Source: Candidatus Blautia intestinipullorum
GTDB lineage: Bacteria > Bacillota > Clostridia > Lachnospirales > Lachnospiraceae
Assembly (NCBI GenBank): GCA_019120475.1
Contig: DWVA01000189.1
Coordinates: forward strand, 1 to 27,987
Reading direction: 5' to 3'
Length of the DNA stretch: 27,987 nucleotides
The notes under the pieces are model-generated. The model had not been told where the DNA came from. It saw only the letters and a program-made list of their open reading frames with translations, and searched no databases. Positions within the stretch are counted from its first letter, which is position 1, and each line of letters begins with the position of its first letter. Both the position numbers and the translations under genes were made by a program. This document shows, in pieces, positions 1-8,860 of this stretch.

Positions 1-2
1 CA

Positions 3-347
3 GAAAACGGGGCGGAGACCCGGGAGGACGACGAAACAGCCCGCACTCTGGATGTAAAGAGCCTTGTATCCATGAACATGTGGGGACTGACTCCGGAATT
101 CATGAATATACTGGAAAAAGGTTTCGTGGAATTCCTTCAGGGACTGTCTGCGGAAGACATTAAGAAAGAGTATCTTCTTCCGGAGATCATCGACTGCCTG
201 ATCAAAGAAAACAAAGCCAAGGTAGATGTTCTGGAAACAAAAGATACCTGGTTCGGCGTAACCTATCAGGAAGATAAGGCTTCCGTGGCCGCTGCATTTG
301 AGAAGCTTGTAAAAGAGGGAGTATATCCGGAAAATCTTTATAAATAA
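3..347 (+). CDS. Sugar-phosphate nucleotidyltransferase-like protein, C-terminal part (5' end outside window)
   Basis: The reading frame is open from the first complete codon at base 3, so this is the 3' end of a gene that starts before the window; the first internal ATG is at 72. The visible tail contains S-M-N-M-W-G followed by a helical stretch and a K-D-T-W-F-G-V-T-Y motif. I recognise this as the C-terminus of a Clostridial protein family annotated as nucleotidyltransferase / NTP_transferase, whose N-terminal catalytic domain is not visible here. The gene ends 16 bases before glmM and probably shares its transcript, which fits a role in sugar-nucleotide or cell-envelope precursor synthesis. 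The substrate cannot be told from this fragment. The family call rests on remembered similarity of the tail only. Confidence 0.6.
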   Translation, partial: ENGAETREDDETARTLDVKSLVSMNMWGLTPEFMNILEKGFVEFLQGLSAEDIKKEYLLPEIIDCLIKENKAKVDVLETKDTWFGVTYQEDKASVAAAFEKLVKEGVYPENLYK

Positions 348-363
348 GAGGAGGACTGGCATC

Positions 364-1710
364 ATGGGAAAATATTTTGGAACAGACGGTTTTCGCGGGG
401 AAGCAAACGTTCAGCTTACAGTAAATCATGCGTTTATGGTAGGACGCTATGTAGGATGGTACTATGGAAGAGATCATAAGGCGAAAATTGTGATCGGAAA
501 AGATACGAGAAGAAGCAGCTACATGTTCGAGTACGCTCTTGTGGCGGGAATAACCGCGTCGGGAGCGGACGCCTACCTCCTTCACGTAACAACTACGCCC
601 AGCGTTTCCTATGCGGTGCGCACTGAAGACTTTGACTGCGGCATTATGATCTCCGCAAGCCATAATCCGTTCCATGACAACGGGATCAAGCTGCTGAACG
701 GAAACGGACAGAAGATCGAGGCTGAGATCGAGGCGAGGATCGAGGCGTATCTGGATGGAAAACTGGAGGAGCTGCCTCTGGCTACAGGAGAGGATATTGG
801 ACGGACTGTAGACTTTGCTTCCGGAAGAAACCGCTATATCGGATATCTGATCTCCATTCCCTGCCGCGATTTCAAAAACATCAAAGTGGGACTTGACTGT
901 GCCAACGGCAGTTCCTCCGCTATTGCCAAGAGCGTGTTCGACGCTCTCCAGGCAAAAACATACGTGATCAACAACAAGCCGGACGGAACCAATATCAACA
1001 CCAACTGTGGTTCCACCCACATTGAAGTCCTTCAGAGATTCGTAGTGGAGAAAGGACTTGATATAGGCTTTGCCTATGACGGAGACGCGGACCGCTGTAT
1101 CGCAGTGGACCATAAAGGCAACATTATCGACGGCGACAAGATCATGTACGTCTGCGGAAAATATCTCAAGGAACAGGGCAAGCTGAATGGAAATACGGTA
1201 GTTACCACAGTAATGTCCAATATGGGCCTTTATAAGGCACTGGAGAGCGAGGGCATCAGCTACGAGCAGACAGCCGTAGGAGACAAATATGTAGCCGAGA
1301 ACATGATGGAAAATAATTACAGCATCGGCGGCGAGCAGTCCGGACATATTATTTTCAGCCGTTACGCGGCTACAGGAGACGGAATCCTTACTTCTCTGAT
1401 GGTAATGGAAGCCTGCGTGGAGAAAAAGTCAACGCTCTGCGATCTGGCAAAGGAAATGAAAGTCTATCCTCAGATCCTGCGCAACGTGCGCGTGGCGGAT
1501 AAAAAGGCTGCCAGAGAAAACCCGAAGGTGAAGGAAGCTGTGGAAGCCGCGGCCAGAGCTCTTGGAACAGAAGGACGTATTCTTGTAAGAGAGAGCGGAA
1601 CCGAACCGCTGATCCGCGTTATGGTGGAAGCCGGGACGGAGGATATCTGCGCGGAATATGTGAACAGCGTTGTAAAAGTATTGGAAGCTGAGGGGCTTGT
1701 TGTAGAATAA
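364..1710 (+). CDS. glmM: Phosphoglucosamine mutase GlmM
   Basis: GlmM converts glucosamine-6-phosphate to glucosamine-1-phosphate in the cytoplasm, feeding UDP-GlcNAc and peptidoglycan synthesis. The 448-residue protein has the full alpha-D-phosphohexomutase set. These are the N-terminal YFGTDGFRG, the phosphoserine loop ISASHNP with the catalytic serine at about S99, the metal loop DGDADR with D240, D242 and D244, the sugar-binding GGEQSGH near residue 325 and the phosphate-binding RESGTEP near residue 409. The length matches GlmM. The start is set by a GAGGAGG ribosome site just before the ATG at 364. It lies between a nucleotidyltransferase fragment and a TPR lipoprotein gene, with a 9-base gap to the latter. 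A different phosphohexomutase substrate is possible, but the motifs favour GlmM. Confidence 0.93.
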   Translation: MGKYFGTDGFRGEANVQLTVNHAFMVGRYVGWYYGRDHKAKIVIGKDTRRSSYMFEYALVAGITASGADAYLLHVTTTPSVSYAVRTEDFDCGIMISASHNPFHDNGIKLLNGNGQKIEAEIEARIEAYLDGKLEELPLATGEDIGRTVDFASGRNRYIGYLISIPCRDFKNIKVGLDCANGSSSAIAKSVFDALQAKTYVINNKPDGTNINTNCGSTHIEVLQRFVVEKGLDIGFAYDGDADRCIAVDHKGNIIDGDKIMYVCGKYLKEQGKLNGNTVVTTVMSNMGLYKALESEGISYEQTAVGDKYVAENMMENNYSIGGEQSGHIIFSRYAATGDGILTSLMVMEACVEKKSTLCDLAKEMKVYPQILRNVRVADKKAARENPKVKEAVEAAARALGTEGRILVRESGTEPLIRVMVEAGTEDICAEYVNSVVKVLEAEGLVVE

Positions 1711-1719
1711 AGGATATAC

Positions 1720-2781
1720 ATGAAGAAAAGAAGTATTGGATGGCTCCTGGCGGCCTGCCTGGGAATTTCCCTTACGGCCGGCTGCGGAGGACAGGAACAG
1801 GAAACATACGGACAGGCGGAAAAGAATCTGGAGCAGGGAAGCTATGAGACTGCTCTTCAGAGCTTCAGCACATCGGTGGAAAACGGTTATAAGCTTCCCG
1901 AGTCGTACAGAGGGGCGGGGATCTCAGCTCTTCATCTGGGAAATTATGAAGATGCGGTCAGTTACTTTACCTCCGCCCTGGACAGCGAGGGAGCGGGAAG
2001 ATCCCTGAAGCAGGATATTCTTTCCTACCGGGCCACAGCGGAGCTGAAGAGCGGGCTTCTGGATGACGCTATGGCCGATTGCCAGACTCTGGCGTCAGAT
2101 TATTCCATGACTGCTGACAATTATTATCTTACCGGCTGCGTGGCTCTTGCCATGGATTCCTATGATGAGGCTGCGTCCAATTTTGAGCAGGCTTATGCAG
2201 AGGACGGCGGATATGATATGGCGATCCAGATATACGAAGCCTATCTGAACCGTGACATGGGAGCCGACGGTTCCAGATACCTGGAGGCAGTGCTGCAGAC
2301 GGAGGCAAAAGACGCGGAGGACTACTGCAGCAGAGGACAGGTATACTATTATATGCAGGATTATGAAAATGCCAAAACTGAGCTGAACAAGGCTGTTGAG
2401 CAGGGAAGCTCAGAGGCAAAGCTGATCCTGGGAATGGTTTGTCTGGCTCAGGGAGACACTGCAGGCGCCCGTACTATGTATCAGGAGTATATCGACGGGG
2501 AGGACAGCATCCGGGCGAAGGGTTATAACGGCCTGGCGCTGTGCGACATTGCAGACGGAACATATGACAGCGCTCTGACGAATATTGCCAGCGGAATCGC
2601 AGAAGCGGATACCGAGGATATGCGGGATCTTCTGTTCAATGAGATCGTTGTCTATGAAAAGCAGCTGGACTTTGCCACGGCGCTGACAAAGACCCAGGAG
2701 TATGTGGAGATGTTCCCGGACGACAAGGATGCGGCGAAAGAGCTTACATTTCTTCAGTCACGGGTGGGAAATGCCTCATAG
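1720..2781 (+). CDS. TPR-repeat lipoprotein
   Basis: The 353-residue product starts with a basic N-terminus, a hydrophobic stretch and the lipobox L-T-A-G-C, so it should be lipidated at C22 and sit on the outer face of the membrane. The rest is helical and made of tetratricopeptide-like repeats, visible as recurring patterns such as LEQGSYETALQSF, LGNYEDAVSYFTSALD, MDSYDEAASNFEQAY and MQDYENAKTELNKAVE. TPR repeats are protein-binding scaffolds; no enzymatic motif is seen. The gene starts 9 bases after glmM and ends 9 bases before hflX, so all three are probably co-transcribed. The partner is unknown; a cell-envelope scaffold is only an inference from context. Confidence 0.85.
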   Translation: MKKRSIGWLLAACLGISLTAGCGGQEQETYGQAEKNLEQGSYETALQSFSTSVENGYKLPESYRGAGISALHLGNYEDAVSYFTSALDSEGAGRSLKQDILSYRATAELKSGLLDDAMADCQTLASDYSMTADNYYLTGCVALAMDSYDEAASNFEQAYAEDGGYDMAIQIYEAYLNRDMGADGSRYLEAVLQTEAKDAEDYCSRGQVYYYMQDYENAKTELNKAVEQGSSEAKLILGMVCLAQGDTAGARTMYQEYIDGEDSIRAKGYNGLALCDIADGTYDSALTNIASGIAEADTEDMRDLLFNEIVVYEKQLDFATALTKTQEYVEMFPDDKDAAKELTFLQSRVGNAS

Positions 2782-2790
2782 GAGAGAAAT

Positions 2791-4038
2791 ATGCGGTTTT
2801 ATGATTTTAAGGAAATCCAGGAGCGGGTGATCCTGATCGGGGTACAGACAGAGCAGGGCGAAGACGTGGAGGCATCTCTGGATGAGCTCTCCGAGCTGGC
2901 CGGAACCGCCGGAGCACAAACAGCAGCAAAAGTTATCCAGAACAGAGAGGCGGTACATCCGGGAACCTATATTGGAAAAGGAAAGATCCAGGAAGTCAGA
3001 GGCCTTCTGGCAGCCCTTGACGCAAACGGAGTGATCTGCGACGACGAGCTTTCTCCGGCGCAGATGAATAATCTGGAAAAAGAGCTGGAATGTAAGGTCA
3101 TGGACCGGACGCTTCTGATCCTGGATATTTTTGCGGCAAGAGCTGTAACAAGCGAAGGAAAGATCCAGGTGGAGCTTGCGCAGCTTAAGTACCGCGCGGC
3201 GCGGCTGGTAGGACTTCGTGACTCGCTGTCCAGACTGGGCGGCGGCATTGGAACAAGAGGCCCCGGAGAGAAAAAGCTGGAGACAGACCGGCGTCTGATC
3301 CGCGCCAGAATTTCCGCTTTAAAATCAGAATTAAAGCAGGTGGAAAAACACCGTGAGCTGATCCGTACAAACAGGTCCCGGGGCAGCCTGAAGACAGCGG
3401 CTATCGTGGGTTATACCAACGCCGGCAAGTCCACTCTTCTGAATACGCTGACAGGGGCTGCGGTACAGGCGGAGGACAAGCTTTTTGCCACTCTTGACCC
3501 AACCACCAGGCTTCTGGAGCTGAAGGACGGGCAGCAGCTTCTTTTAACCGATACAGTAGGCTTTATCCGGAAGCTTCCGCATCATCTGGTAGAGGCTTTT
3601 AAGAGTACTCTTGAGGAAGCAAAATATGCGGATTATATCATCCATGTGGTAGATGCCTCCAACCCTCAGGCGGAAACCCAGATGCATGTAGTTTATGAAA
3701 CTCTCCGGGAACTGGGAGCTGCCGGCAAAAAGGTGATCACGCTTCTGAATAAGCAGGATCTGGCGAAAGAATCCGGTCTTCGGGATCTGCGGGCCGATCA
3801 TACAGTAAAATGTTCGGCAAAAACAGGCCGGGGGCTGGATGAGCTGAAGGATCTTCTCTCAAAGCTTTTGTCAGAAGACCAGATCTATATTGAGGAACTG
3901 TTTTCTTACAGAGAAGGCGGAAAACTGCAGCGTATCAGGGAGTACGGCCATTTTCTTTCAGAAGAGTACCGGGACGACGGCATATATGTAAAGGCAAGGG
4001 TCCCGGCTGAGATCTTCATGTCGGTAATGCCGGAATAG
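2791..4038 (+). CDS. hflX: GTPase HflX
   Basis: HflX is a ribosome-associated GTPase that binds the 50S subunit and rescues or splits stalled ribosomes under stress. The 415-residue product shows the HflX N-terminal domain with GTYIGKGKIQEV (about 58-69) and the glycine-rich linker GGGIGTRGPGEKKLE (about 150-163). The G domain follows, with G1 GYTNAGKST at 207-215, G3 DTVGF and G4 NKQD. The ATG at 2791 follows GGAGAG at a good distance. It is the last of the glmM-linked genes, and the response regulator follows after 27 bases without an obvious terminator, so read-through into the two-component genes is possible. Confidence 0.95.
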   Translation: MRFYDFKEIQERVILIGVQTEQGEDVEASLDELSELAGTAGAQTAAKVIQNREAVHPGTYIGKGKIQEVRGLLAALDANGVICDDELSPAQMNNLEKELECKVMDRTLLILDIFAARAVTSEGKIQVELAQLKYRAARLVGLRDSLSRLGGGIGTRGPGEKKLETDRRLIRARISALKSELKQVEKHRELIRTNRSRGSLKTAAIVGYTNAGKSTLLNTLTGAAVQAEDKLFATLDPTTRLLELKDGQQLLLTDTVGFIRKLPHHLVEAFKSTLEEAKYADYIIHVVDASNPQAETQMHVVYETLRELGAAGKKVITLLNKQDLAKESGLRDLRADHTVKCSAKTGRGLDELKDLLSKLLSEDQIYIEELFSYREGGKLQRIREYGHFLSEEYRDDGIYVKARVPAEIFMSVMPE

Positions 4039-4065
4039 TCCAGCCGGCTGGTTACAGGAGGAAAT

Positions 4066-4737
4066 ATGTACAGAATTTTTCTGGTGGAGGACGATGAGAC
4101 CCTTTGTTCCCTTGTGAAAAAGCATCTGGAATCATGGGGATATGAAGTGACGGCGGCGGAGGATTTCTCAGATGTGATGGGAGAATTTGTGCGGCTCAGG
4201 CCCCAGCTTGTCCTTCTGGATCTGAAGCTGCCGCTTTTTAACGGGTTTCACTGGTGCGACGAGATCCGGCGCGTCTCCCAGGTTCCGGTGGTGTTTTTGT
4301 CCTCGGCTGCGGACAATATGAATATGGTCATGGCCATGAGCAGAGGAGCTGACGATTTTATCGCCAAGCCTTTCCATCTTGAGGTGCTTTCCGCCAAAGT
4401 GCAGGCGATCCTGAGAAGAGCTTATTCTTTTGGAGCGGGAGCGAATCTTCTGGAGCATGACGGGGTGATCCTGAATCTGGGCGGCAGCACGCTGGAGTAT
4501 CAGGGAAGGACACTGGATCTGACAAAGAACGAGCTGCGTATCCTGAACCTTTTGTTTTCCAGAAGCGGACAGATCGTAGCCAGGGACGCGATCATGCAGA
4601 TGCTGTGGGAAAACGATGATTTTGTAGATGATAATACCCTTACGGTGAATATCAACCGTCTCAGAAGAAAACTGGAAAGCGCGGGTCTGGAAAATATGAT
4701 CGTTACCAAAAAAGGACAGGGATATATGATTCCCTGA
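4066..4737 (+). CDS. OmpR-family response regulator, BceR-like
   Basis: The 223-residue DNA-binding response regulator has an N-terminal receiver domain with the acidic pocket E8-D9-D10, the phospho-acceptor D52 in LLDLKLP and the conserved K near 102 in AKPF. A C-terminal winged helix of the OmpR/PhoB type ends in NINRLRRKLE and the GYMIP tail. It is followed after 14 bases by a BceS-type kinase and then by a Bce-type ABC transporter, so it should activate the transporter genes when antimicrobial peptides are sensed. The start follows the ribosome site ACAGGAGGAAAT. The DNA target may be the TTACA-N4-TGTCA dyad at 5782-5795. Confidence 0.93.
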   Translation: MYRIFLVEDDETLCSLVKKHLESWGYEVTAAEDFSDVMGEFVRLRPQLVLLDLKLPLFNGFHWCDEIRRVSQVPVVFLSSAADNMNMVMAMSRGADDFIAKPFHLEVLSAKVQAILRRAYSFGAGANLLEHDGVILNLGGSTLEYQGRTLDLTKNELRILNLLFSRSGQIVARDAIMQMLWENDDFVDDNTLTVNINRLRRKLESAGLENMIVTKKGQGYMIP

Positions 4738-4751
4738 CCGGGAGAGCGGAA

Positions 4752-5735
4752 ATGAAAGAATACTTTAAAACCATATGGAAAACAGCAGTTCTTTTTCTGG
4801 TATTCTGCGGGATCATGGGAATGGTATTCTGGCTGTACGGGTATCCGGCTGAGCCGGTAATATACGGGGCCCTGATCTGTCTGATCCCGGCAGGGGTGTT
4901 TCTGATCTACAGGTACTATATTTTCCGGAAACGGCGGGAAATCCTGGAATCTGTGCGGAAGGCGGCTCCTCTGGAGCTGGAGCGGCTTCCGGAGCCGGAA
5001 AATATCCATGAGAAATGCCTGATGGATATAATATGGAAGCTGAACAGGGAGCGGATGGAAACAGAGAAGGAAAGAGGCCGCGCTTACCAGGAAATGACAG
5101 ATTATTATACCATGTGGGTCCACCAGATCAAAAATCCTATAGCGGCGCTGAGACTCCTTTTGGCGGAGGACCAGGAAAAGAATAAGGCCGCTCTGGGAGA
5201 AGTGTTCCGTGTGGAGGAATATGTGGATATGGTCCTGGGATACCTAAGGACAGAAGACATGTCCGCGGATATGAAATTTTCAGAGTGCAGTCTGGACAGC
5301 ATTATCCGGGAACAGATCCATAAATATGCTTCTGTCTTTATTGGAAAAAAGCTGGCTCTTTCTTACGAGGGAACCGGAAAGCAGGTCCTTACGGATCCGA
5401 AGTGGCTTGGCTTTGTGATCGGACAGTGCCTTTCCAACGCCCTGAAATATACAAAGACAGGAGGCATCCATATTTACCTTTCGGAGTCCAGGCCAGATAC
5501 TCTGGTCATAGAGGATACGGGGACAGGAATCCGGCAGGGGGATCTTCCACGGGTGTTTGAGCGCGGATTTACAGGATATAACGGCAGGGAGGAATCCAGA
5601 TCTACGGGGATAGGTCTGTATCTTTCCAGAAAGATCATGAAAAAGCTGAACCACCAGATTGCAATAGAATCCAGTCCCGGCGCCGGAACGAAAGTATATC
5701 TCAGTCTTGGAAGAAAGAATGCGGAACTCTTTTAG
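4752..5735 (+). CDS. Intramembrane-sensing histidine kinase, BceS-like
   Basis: The 327-residue membrane kinase has two N-terminal transmembrane segments (about 11-29 and 37-55) separated by only a few residues, so it has no real extracellular sensor domain. This is the hallmark of Bce-type kinases, which sense through their partner ABC transporter. The dimerisation/phosphotransfer box contains WVHQIKNP with the phospho-accepting H124. The ATP-binding domain shows N-box QCLSNALKY, G-boxes DTGTGI and STGIGLYLS, and an F-box FERGF. It lies in an operon with the response regulator just upstream. The transporter genes downstream are separated from it by 220 bases that contain a candidate regulator box and a hairpin. 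Confidence 0.93.
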   Translation: MKEYFKTIWKTAVLFLVFCGIMGMVFWLYGYPAEPVIYGALICLIPAGVFLIYRYYIFRKRREILESVRKAAPLELERLPEPENIHEKCLMDIIWKLNRERMETEKERGRAYQEMTDYYTMWVHQIKNPIAALRLLLAEDQEKNKAALGEVFRVEEYVDMVLGYLRTEDMSADMKFSECSLDSIIREQIHKYASVFIGKKLALSYEGTGKQVLTDPKWLGFVIGQCLSNALKYTKTGGIHIYLSESRPDTLVIEDTGTGIRQGDLPRVFERGFTGYNGREESRSTGIGLYLSRKIMKKLNHQIAIESSPGAGTKVYLSLGRKNAELF

Positions 5736-5781
5736 AATATTTTAAAACGGACGGCGGTCTTCTGCCGGACAGATACAAAAC

Positions 5782-5795
5782 TTACAAAAATGTCA
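5782..5795 (+). promoter_or_regulatory. Candidate BceR-type regulator binding site
   Basis: The bases TTACA-AAAA-TGTCA form an inverted repeat with a 4-base spacer. As I recall, the published consensus for BceR-like response regulators of Firmicutes is TNACA-N4-TGTAA, and this site differs from it at one base. It lies 161 bases upstream of the ATPase start and just downstream of the kinase gene, where autoregulated Bce modules usually carry the site. Confidence 0.5.
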
Positions 5796-5800
5796 CTTAA

Positions 5801-5847
5801 AACAGGAAACTGTAAGCCAGAGCTATGGCAGACAGCTTCCTGTTTTT
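5801..5847 (+). terminator. Hairpin with T-run between kinase and ATPase genes
   Basis: AACAGGAAACTGT at 5801-5813 pairs with ACAGCTTCCTGTT at 5832-5844 with one mismatch and an 18-base loop, and is followed by a run of T. It may end the two-component transcript. Alternatively it may lie in the leader of a transporter transcript if the promoter is upstream near the regulator box. Confidence 0.5.
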
Positions 5848-5955
5848 GTATACTTGTCATGTAAGAAGCCAAAGCTTTTATTTTGCGGACAGAATATCCA
5901 AAACATCTGCTGTATTGATCTGCGCGCGATCTGTCGTTATAAGGAGGATACCATC

Positions 5956-6723
5956 ATGTCGTTACTGGAAGTTACAAATCTGAAAAAAATATATACTACC
6001 CGTTTCGGGGGAAACCAGGTACAGGCGCTGACAAACGTAACCTTTTCCGTGGAGGAGGGAGAGTTTGTGGCGATCATGGGGGAGAGCGGTTCCGGAAAGA
6101 CTACTCTTCTGAACATTCTGGCGTCCCTGGACCGCCCTACAGAGGGAGAAGTCCTTCTGGAAGGAAAAAGCATCGTTCATCTGACCGAAAAAGAAATTTC
6201 CGCTTTCCGGAGAAAAAATCTGGGATTTGTATTTCAGGATTTTAATCTTCTGGATACCTTCAGTATCCGGGACAACATTTATCTCCCTCTGGTTCTGGCG
6301 GGAGAGGATTACCGGGAGATGGAGCAGAAGATCCGTCCGGTGGCGGGAGCGCTCCGTATCACGGAAATTCTGGACAAATACCCATATGAAGTTTCCGGAG
6401 GACAGAAACAGCGGGCGGCAGTAGCCAGGGCACTGATCACGAACCCCAGGCTGATCCTGGCGGACGAACCTACAGGCGCTCTTGATTCCCGGGCTGCCTC
6501 AGTTCTTCTTTCTATTTTTGGGGAGATCAATGAAGAAGGCCAGACCATTCTTATGGTGACGCACAGCGCCCAGGCGGCAAGCCATGCCTCCCGTGTGATG
6601 TTTATTAAGGACGGAGAGGTGTTCCATCAGATCTACCGGGGCGGAAAAAATCAGAGAGAAATGTACCAGATGATCTCCGACACACTTACTATTCTGATGA
6701 CAGGCGGTGAGACTTATGCGTAA
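5956..6723 (+). CDS. Bce-type ABC transporter ATP-binding protein
   Basis: The 255-residue cytoplasmic ATPase has Walker A GESGSGKT (about 38-45), Q-loop FQDFNLLD, signature SGGQKQR, Walker B LILADEP followed by TGALD, and the switch histidine in VTHS. It belongs to the FtsE/LolD/BceA class that pairs with MacB-like or BceB-like permeases in antimicrobial-peptide resistance. The ATG at 5956 is chosen because AAGGAGGA lies just before it and the protein begins with the usual LLEVTNLKKIY. An in-frame ATG at 5854 has no ribosome site and would add unconserved residues. The gene overlaps the permease gene by 8 bases, which implies translational coupling. Confidence 0.93.
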   Translation: MSLLEVTNLKKIYTTRFGGNQVQALTNVTFSVEEGEFVAIMGESGSGKTTLLNILASLDRPTEGEVLLEGKSIVHLTEKEISAFRRKNLGFVFQDFNLLDTFSIRDNIYLPLVLAGEDYREMEQKIRPVAGALRITEILDKYPYEVSGGQKQRAAVARALITNPRLILADEPTGALDSRAASVLLSIFGEINEEGQTILMVTHSAQAASHASRVMFIKDGEVFHQIYRGGKNQREMYQMISDTLTILMTGGETYA

Positions 6724-8716
6724 AGGATTATTTTTAAAGCTTGCTGTGACGAATATCAGGAATCACCGGGAGACATATTTTCCATACATGCTTTCCAATA
6801 TCGGCTGTATCGCTTTTCTGTATATTATGCTGTTTCTTTTGGCAAGTCCGGATACGCCGGATATAAGGGGCGGCAGCACAGTCCGCGCGCTTCTGACAGT
6901 AGGGTTTGTGGTCATGGCGGTTTTTTCTGTTATTTTTCTTTTGTACGGAAACAGCTTTGTTATGAAAAGAAGACAAAAGGAATTCGGACTGTACAATATC
7001 CTTGGAATGGAAAAGATCCATATCAGCCAGATGCTTCTGACTGAAACTGTGATCACCGGGGTGGCGTCTCTGGCAGGGGGGATCTTTGTGGGAATCGCGG
7101 CAAGCAAGCTGGCGCTCCTTCTCCTTTTAAAATTCCTTCATATTCCGGCGGAATTCGGCTTTTATGTGACAGGAACTGGAATTCTGATCTGCGCGGGATT
7201 ATATGGGATTGTACTGGCGCTTACTCTGATACGGAATCTGGGAAGGGTTCATCTGAGCCGTCCGGTGGAACTGCTCATGGGGAGCCGCACAGGAGAGAGA
7301 GAACCAAAAAGCAAGTGGCTTATGGCGGCGGCAGGTTTTATCTGCCTGGGCGCGGGGTACTATCTGGCCGTGACAACCGACTCCATTCTGTCCGCTTTCG
7401 GTATTTTTCTGGTTGACGTGCTGCTGGTCATGGCAGGCACTTATCTTACTTTTACTGCAGGAAGCATCATTATATTGAAGCTGATGCGGAGGAACAAAAG
7501 ATTTTATTATAAGGTGCAGAATTTTACCAGTGTGTCCGGCATGCTTTACCGTATGAAGCAGAACGCGGTAGGACTTGCCAGCATATGTATCCTCAGCACA
7601 GGGGTTCTTTTGATGATCTCTTCCACCGTATGCCTGAACGCAGGAATCGATCAGGCGGTAAAGGCGTCCTGGCCCTTTGACCTGAATGTGAAGTTGTATG
7701 GATATTCTCTGGATGGTGCATACCAGGACGGGGCCTATGTGGCGCAAAAAGCCAGAGAAGAAGAGTTTCCTATAAAAGAACTGAAAACAAATGTAAGTTT
7801 TTCCCTGATAGTGACACAGGAAGGGGAAAATCTTGAACTTCTGAGCTCGGATACGAATGTGTCAGCAGCGGATTCTGCAGGACTGACAGTAATTCCGGAA
7901 AAAACATTTGAAGAGAATTCGAAAGAAGCAGTGGATCTGAAAGAGGGTGAAGTTCTTATATATGGAAGTGAGACGAAGAAAATCTGCCTTATGGGAGAGG
8001 AATTTGTCGTTCGCGGCCATCTGGACCAGGAGCCCATGGAAGGGGAGTTTGTTTTAAACGAACTGGGGGACAGCCTTTATCTTGTAATGACAGCCAGTGA
8101 TTTCTCGCAGGTCTTCCGGAAACAGAACCAATATACAGAGTATCCATATCCGATATTGACGGAAATCGGCATAAATATAGAAGGATCTGATGAGACGAAG
8201 GCCGCCTGCAGCAGGAAACTGGACGAGATCCTTCAGACATATCAGGACAGCGGCCGGATTTCCGACGGCGGATATTATATCAGCAAATCCCAGGTGCAGG
8301 CAAAGAGTGGCTTTTATGAGATAAACGGAGGACTCCTTTTCCTTGGGGTGCTTCTGGGAGGAGCTTTCCTTATGGGTACGGCTCTGATCATCTACTACAA
8401 ACAGATATCAGAGGGATACGAGGACCGAAACCGTTTTGAGATCATGCGGAAAGTGGGAATGAGCAGAAGAGAGGTGAAATCTTCTATAAACAGGCAGATC
8501 CTTATGGTGTTTTTTCTTCCGCTTCTGATGGCGGTCCTTCATATCAGCATGGCTTTTCCTCTGATCCAGACTCTTCTCCAGGCGTTGGGAATGCCTCCGG
8601 ATATGCTGTTTCTGATTTGTACCGGGGGAACGGTGCTTGTTTTTGCGCTGGTATATGGAATGATCTATATTTTTACTGCCCGTTCTTATTACAGGATCCT
8701 GGAAAAAGCAGAATAG
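6716..8716 (+). CDS. Bce-type ABC transporter permease
   Basis: The 666-residue integral membrane protein of the FtsX/BceB family has one transmembrane segment near the N-terminus and several more up to about residue 320. A large extracellular region (about residues 315-535) follows, then three C-terminal segments. This is the ten-segment layout with the big loop between segments 7 and 8 that binds peptide antibiotics or their lipid II cycle targets. The ATG at 6716 is preferred because AGGCGGTGA lies just upstream; a GTG at 6707 is the alternative. It overlaps the ATPase stop. Together with the upstream kinase it should form the sensing complex. The specific peptide cannot be inferred. Confidence 0.92.
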   Translation: MRKGLFLKLAVTNIRNHRETYFPYMLSNIGCIAFLYIMLFLLASPDTPDIRGGSTVRALLTVGFVVMAVFSVIFLLYGNSFVMKRRQKEFGLYNILGMEKIHISQMLLTETVITGVASLAGGIFVGIAASKLALLLLLKFLHIPAEFGFYVTGTGILICAGLYGIVLALTLIRNLGRVHLSRPVELLMGSRTGEREPKSKWLMAAAGFICLGAGYYLAVTTDSILSAFGIFLVDVLLVMAGTYLTFTAGSIIILKLMRRNKRFYYKVQNFTSVSGMLYRMKQNAVGLASICILSTGVLLMISSTVCLNAGIDQAVKASWPFDLNVKLYGYSLDGAYQDGAYVAQKAREEEFPIKELKTNVSFSLIVTQEGENLELLSSDTNVSAADSAGLTVIPEKTFEENSKEAVDLKEGEVLIYGSETKKICLMGEEFVVRGHLDQEPMEGEFVLNELGDSLYLVMTASDFSQVFRKQNQYTEYPYPILTEIGINIEGSDETKAACSRKLDEILQTYQDSGRISDGGYYISKSQVQAKSGFYEINGGLLFLGVLLGGAFLMGTALIIYYKQISEGYEDRNRFEIMRKVGMSRREVKSSINRQILMVFFLPLLMAVLHISMAFPLIQTLLQALGMPPDMLFLICTGGTVLVFALVYGMIYIFTARSYYRILEKAE

Positions 8717-8761
8717 AGCGGGCTGAACGGCGATGAAATTTTTTCCTGGCGTTCCCGGTGG

Positions 8762-8790
8762 TTTACATTTCGGAGAATTGCAAGTATAAT
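8762..8790 (+). promoter_or_regulatory. Sigma-A promoter for ACT-azlCD operon
   Basis: TTTACA at 8762-8767 and a perfect TATAAT at 8785-8790 are separated by exactly 17 bases, in the gap between the permease gene and the ACT-domain gene. Confidence 0.75.
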
Positions 8791-8860
8791 AATACACGAA
8801 TCGGCAGCGTTCGTCATGTATAGAGCGGACGATGAAATCCAGAAACGAGGAGTGGTTATT

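Noticed and set aside
202..1347. A 381-codon open frame on the - strand opposite glmM
   Set aside because: It lies fully inside glmM, has no ribosome site and its composition is that of an antisense shadow.
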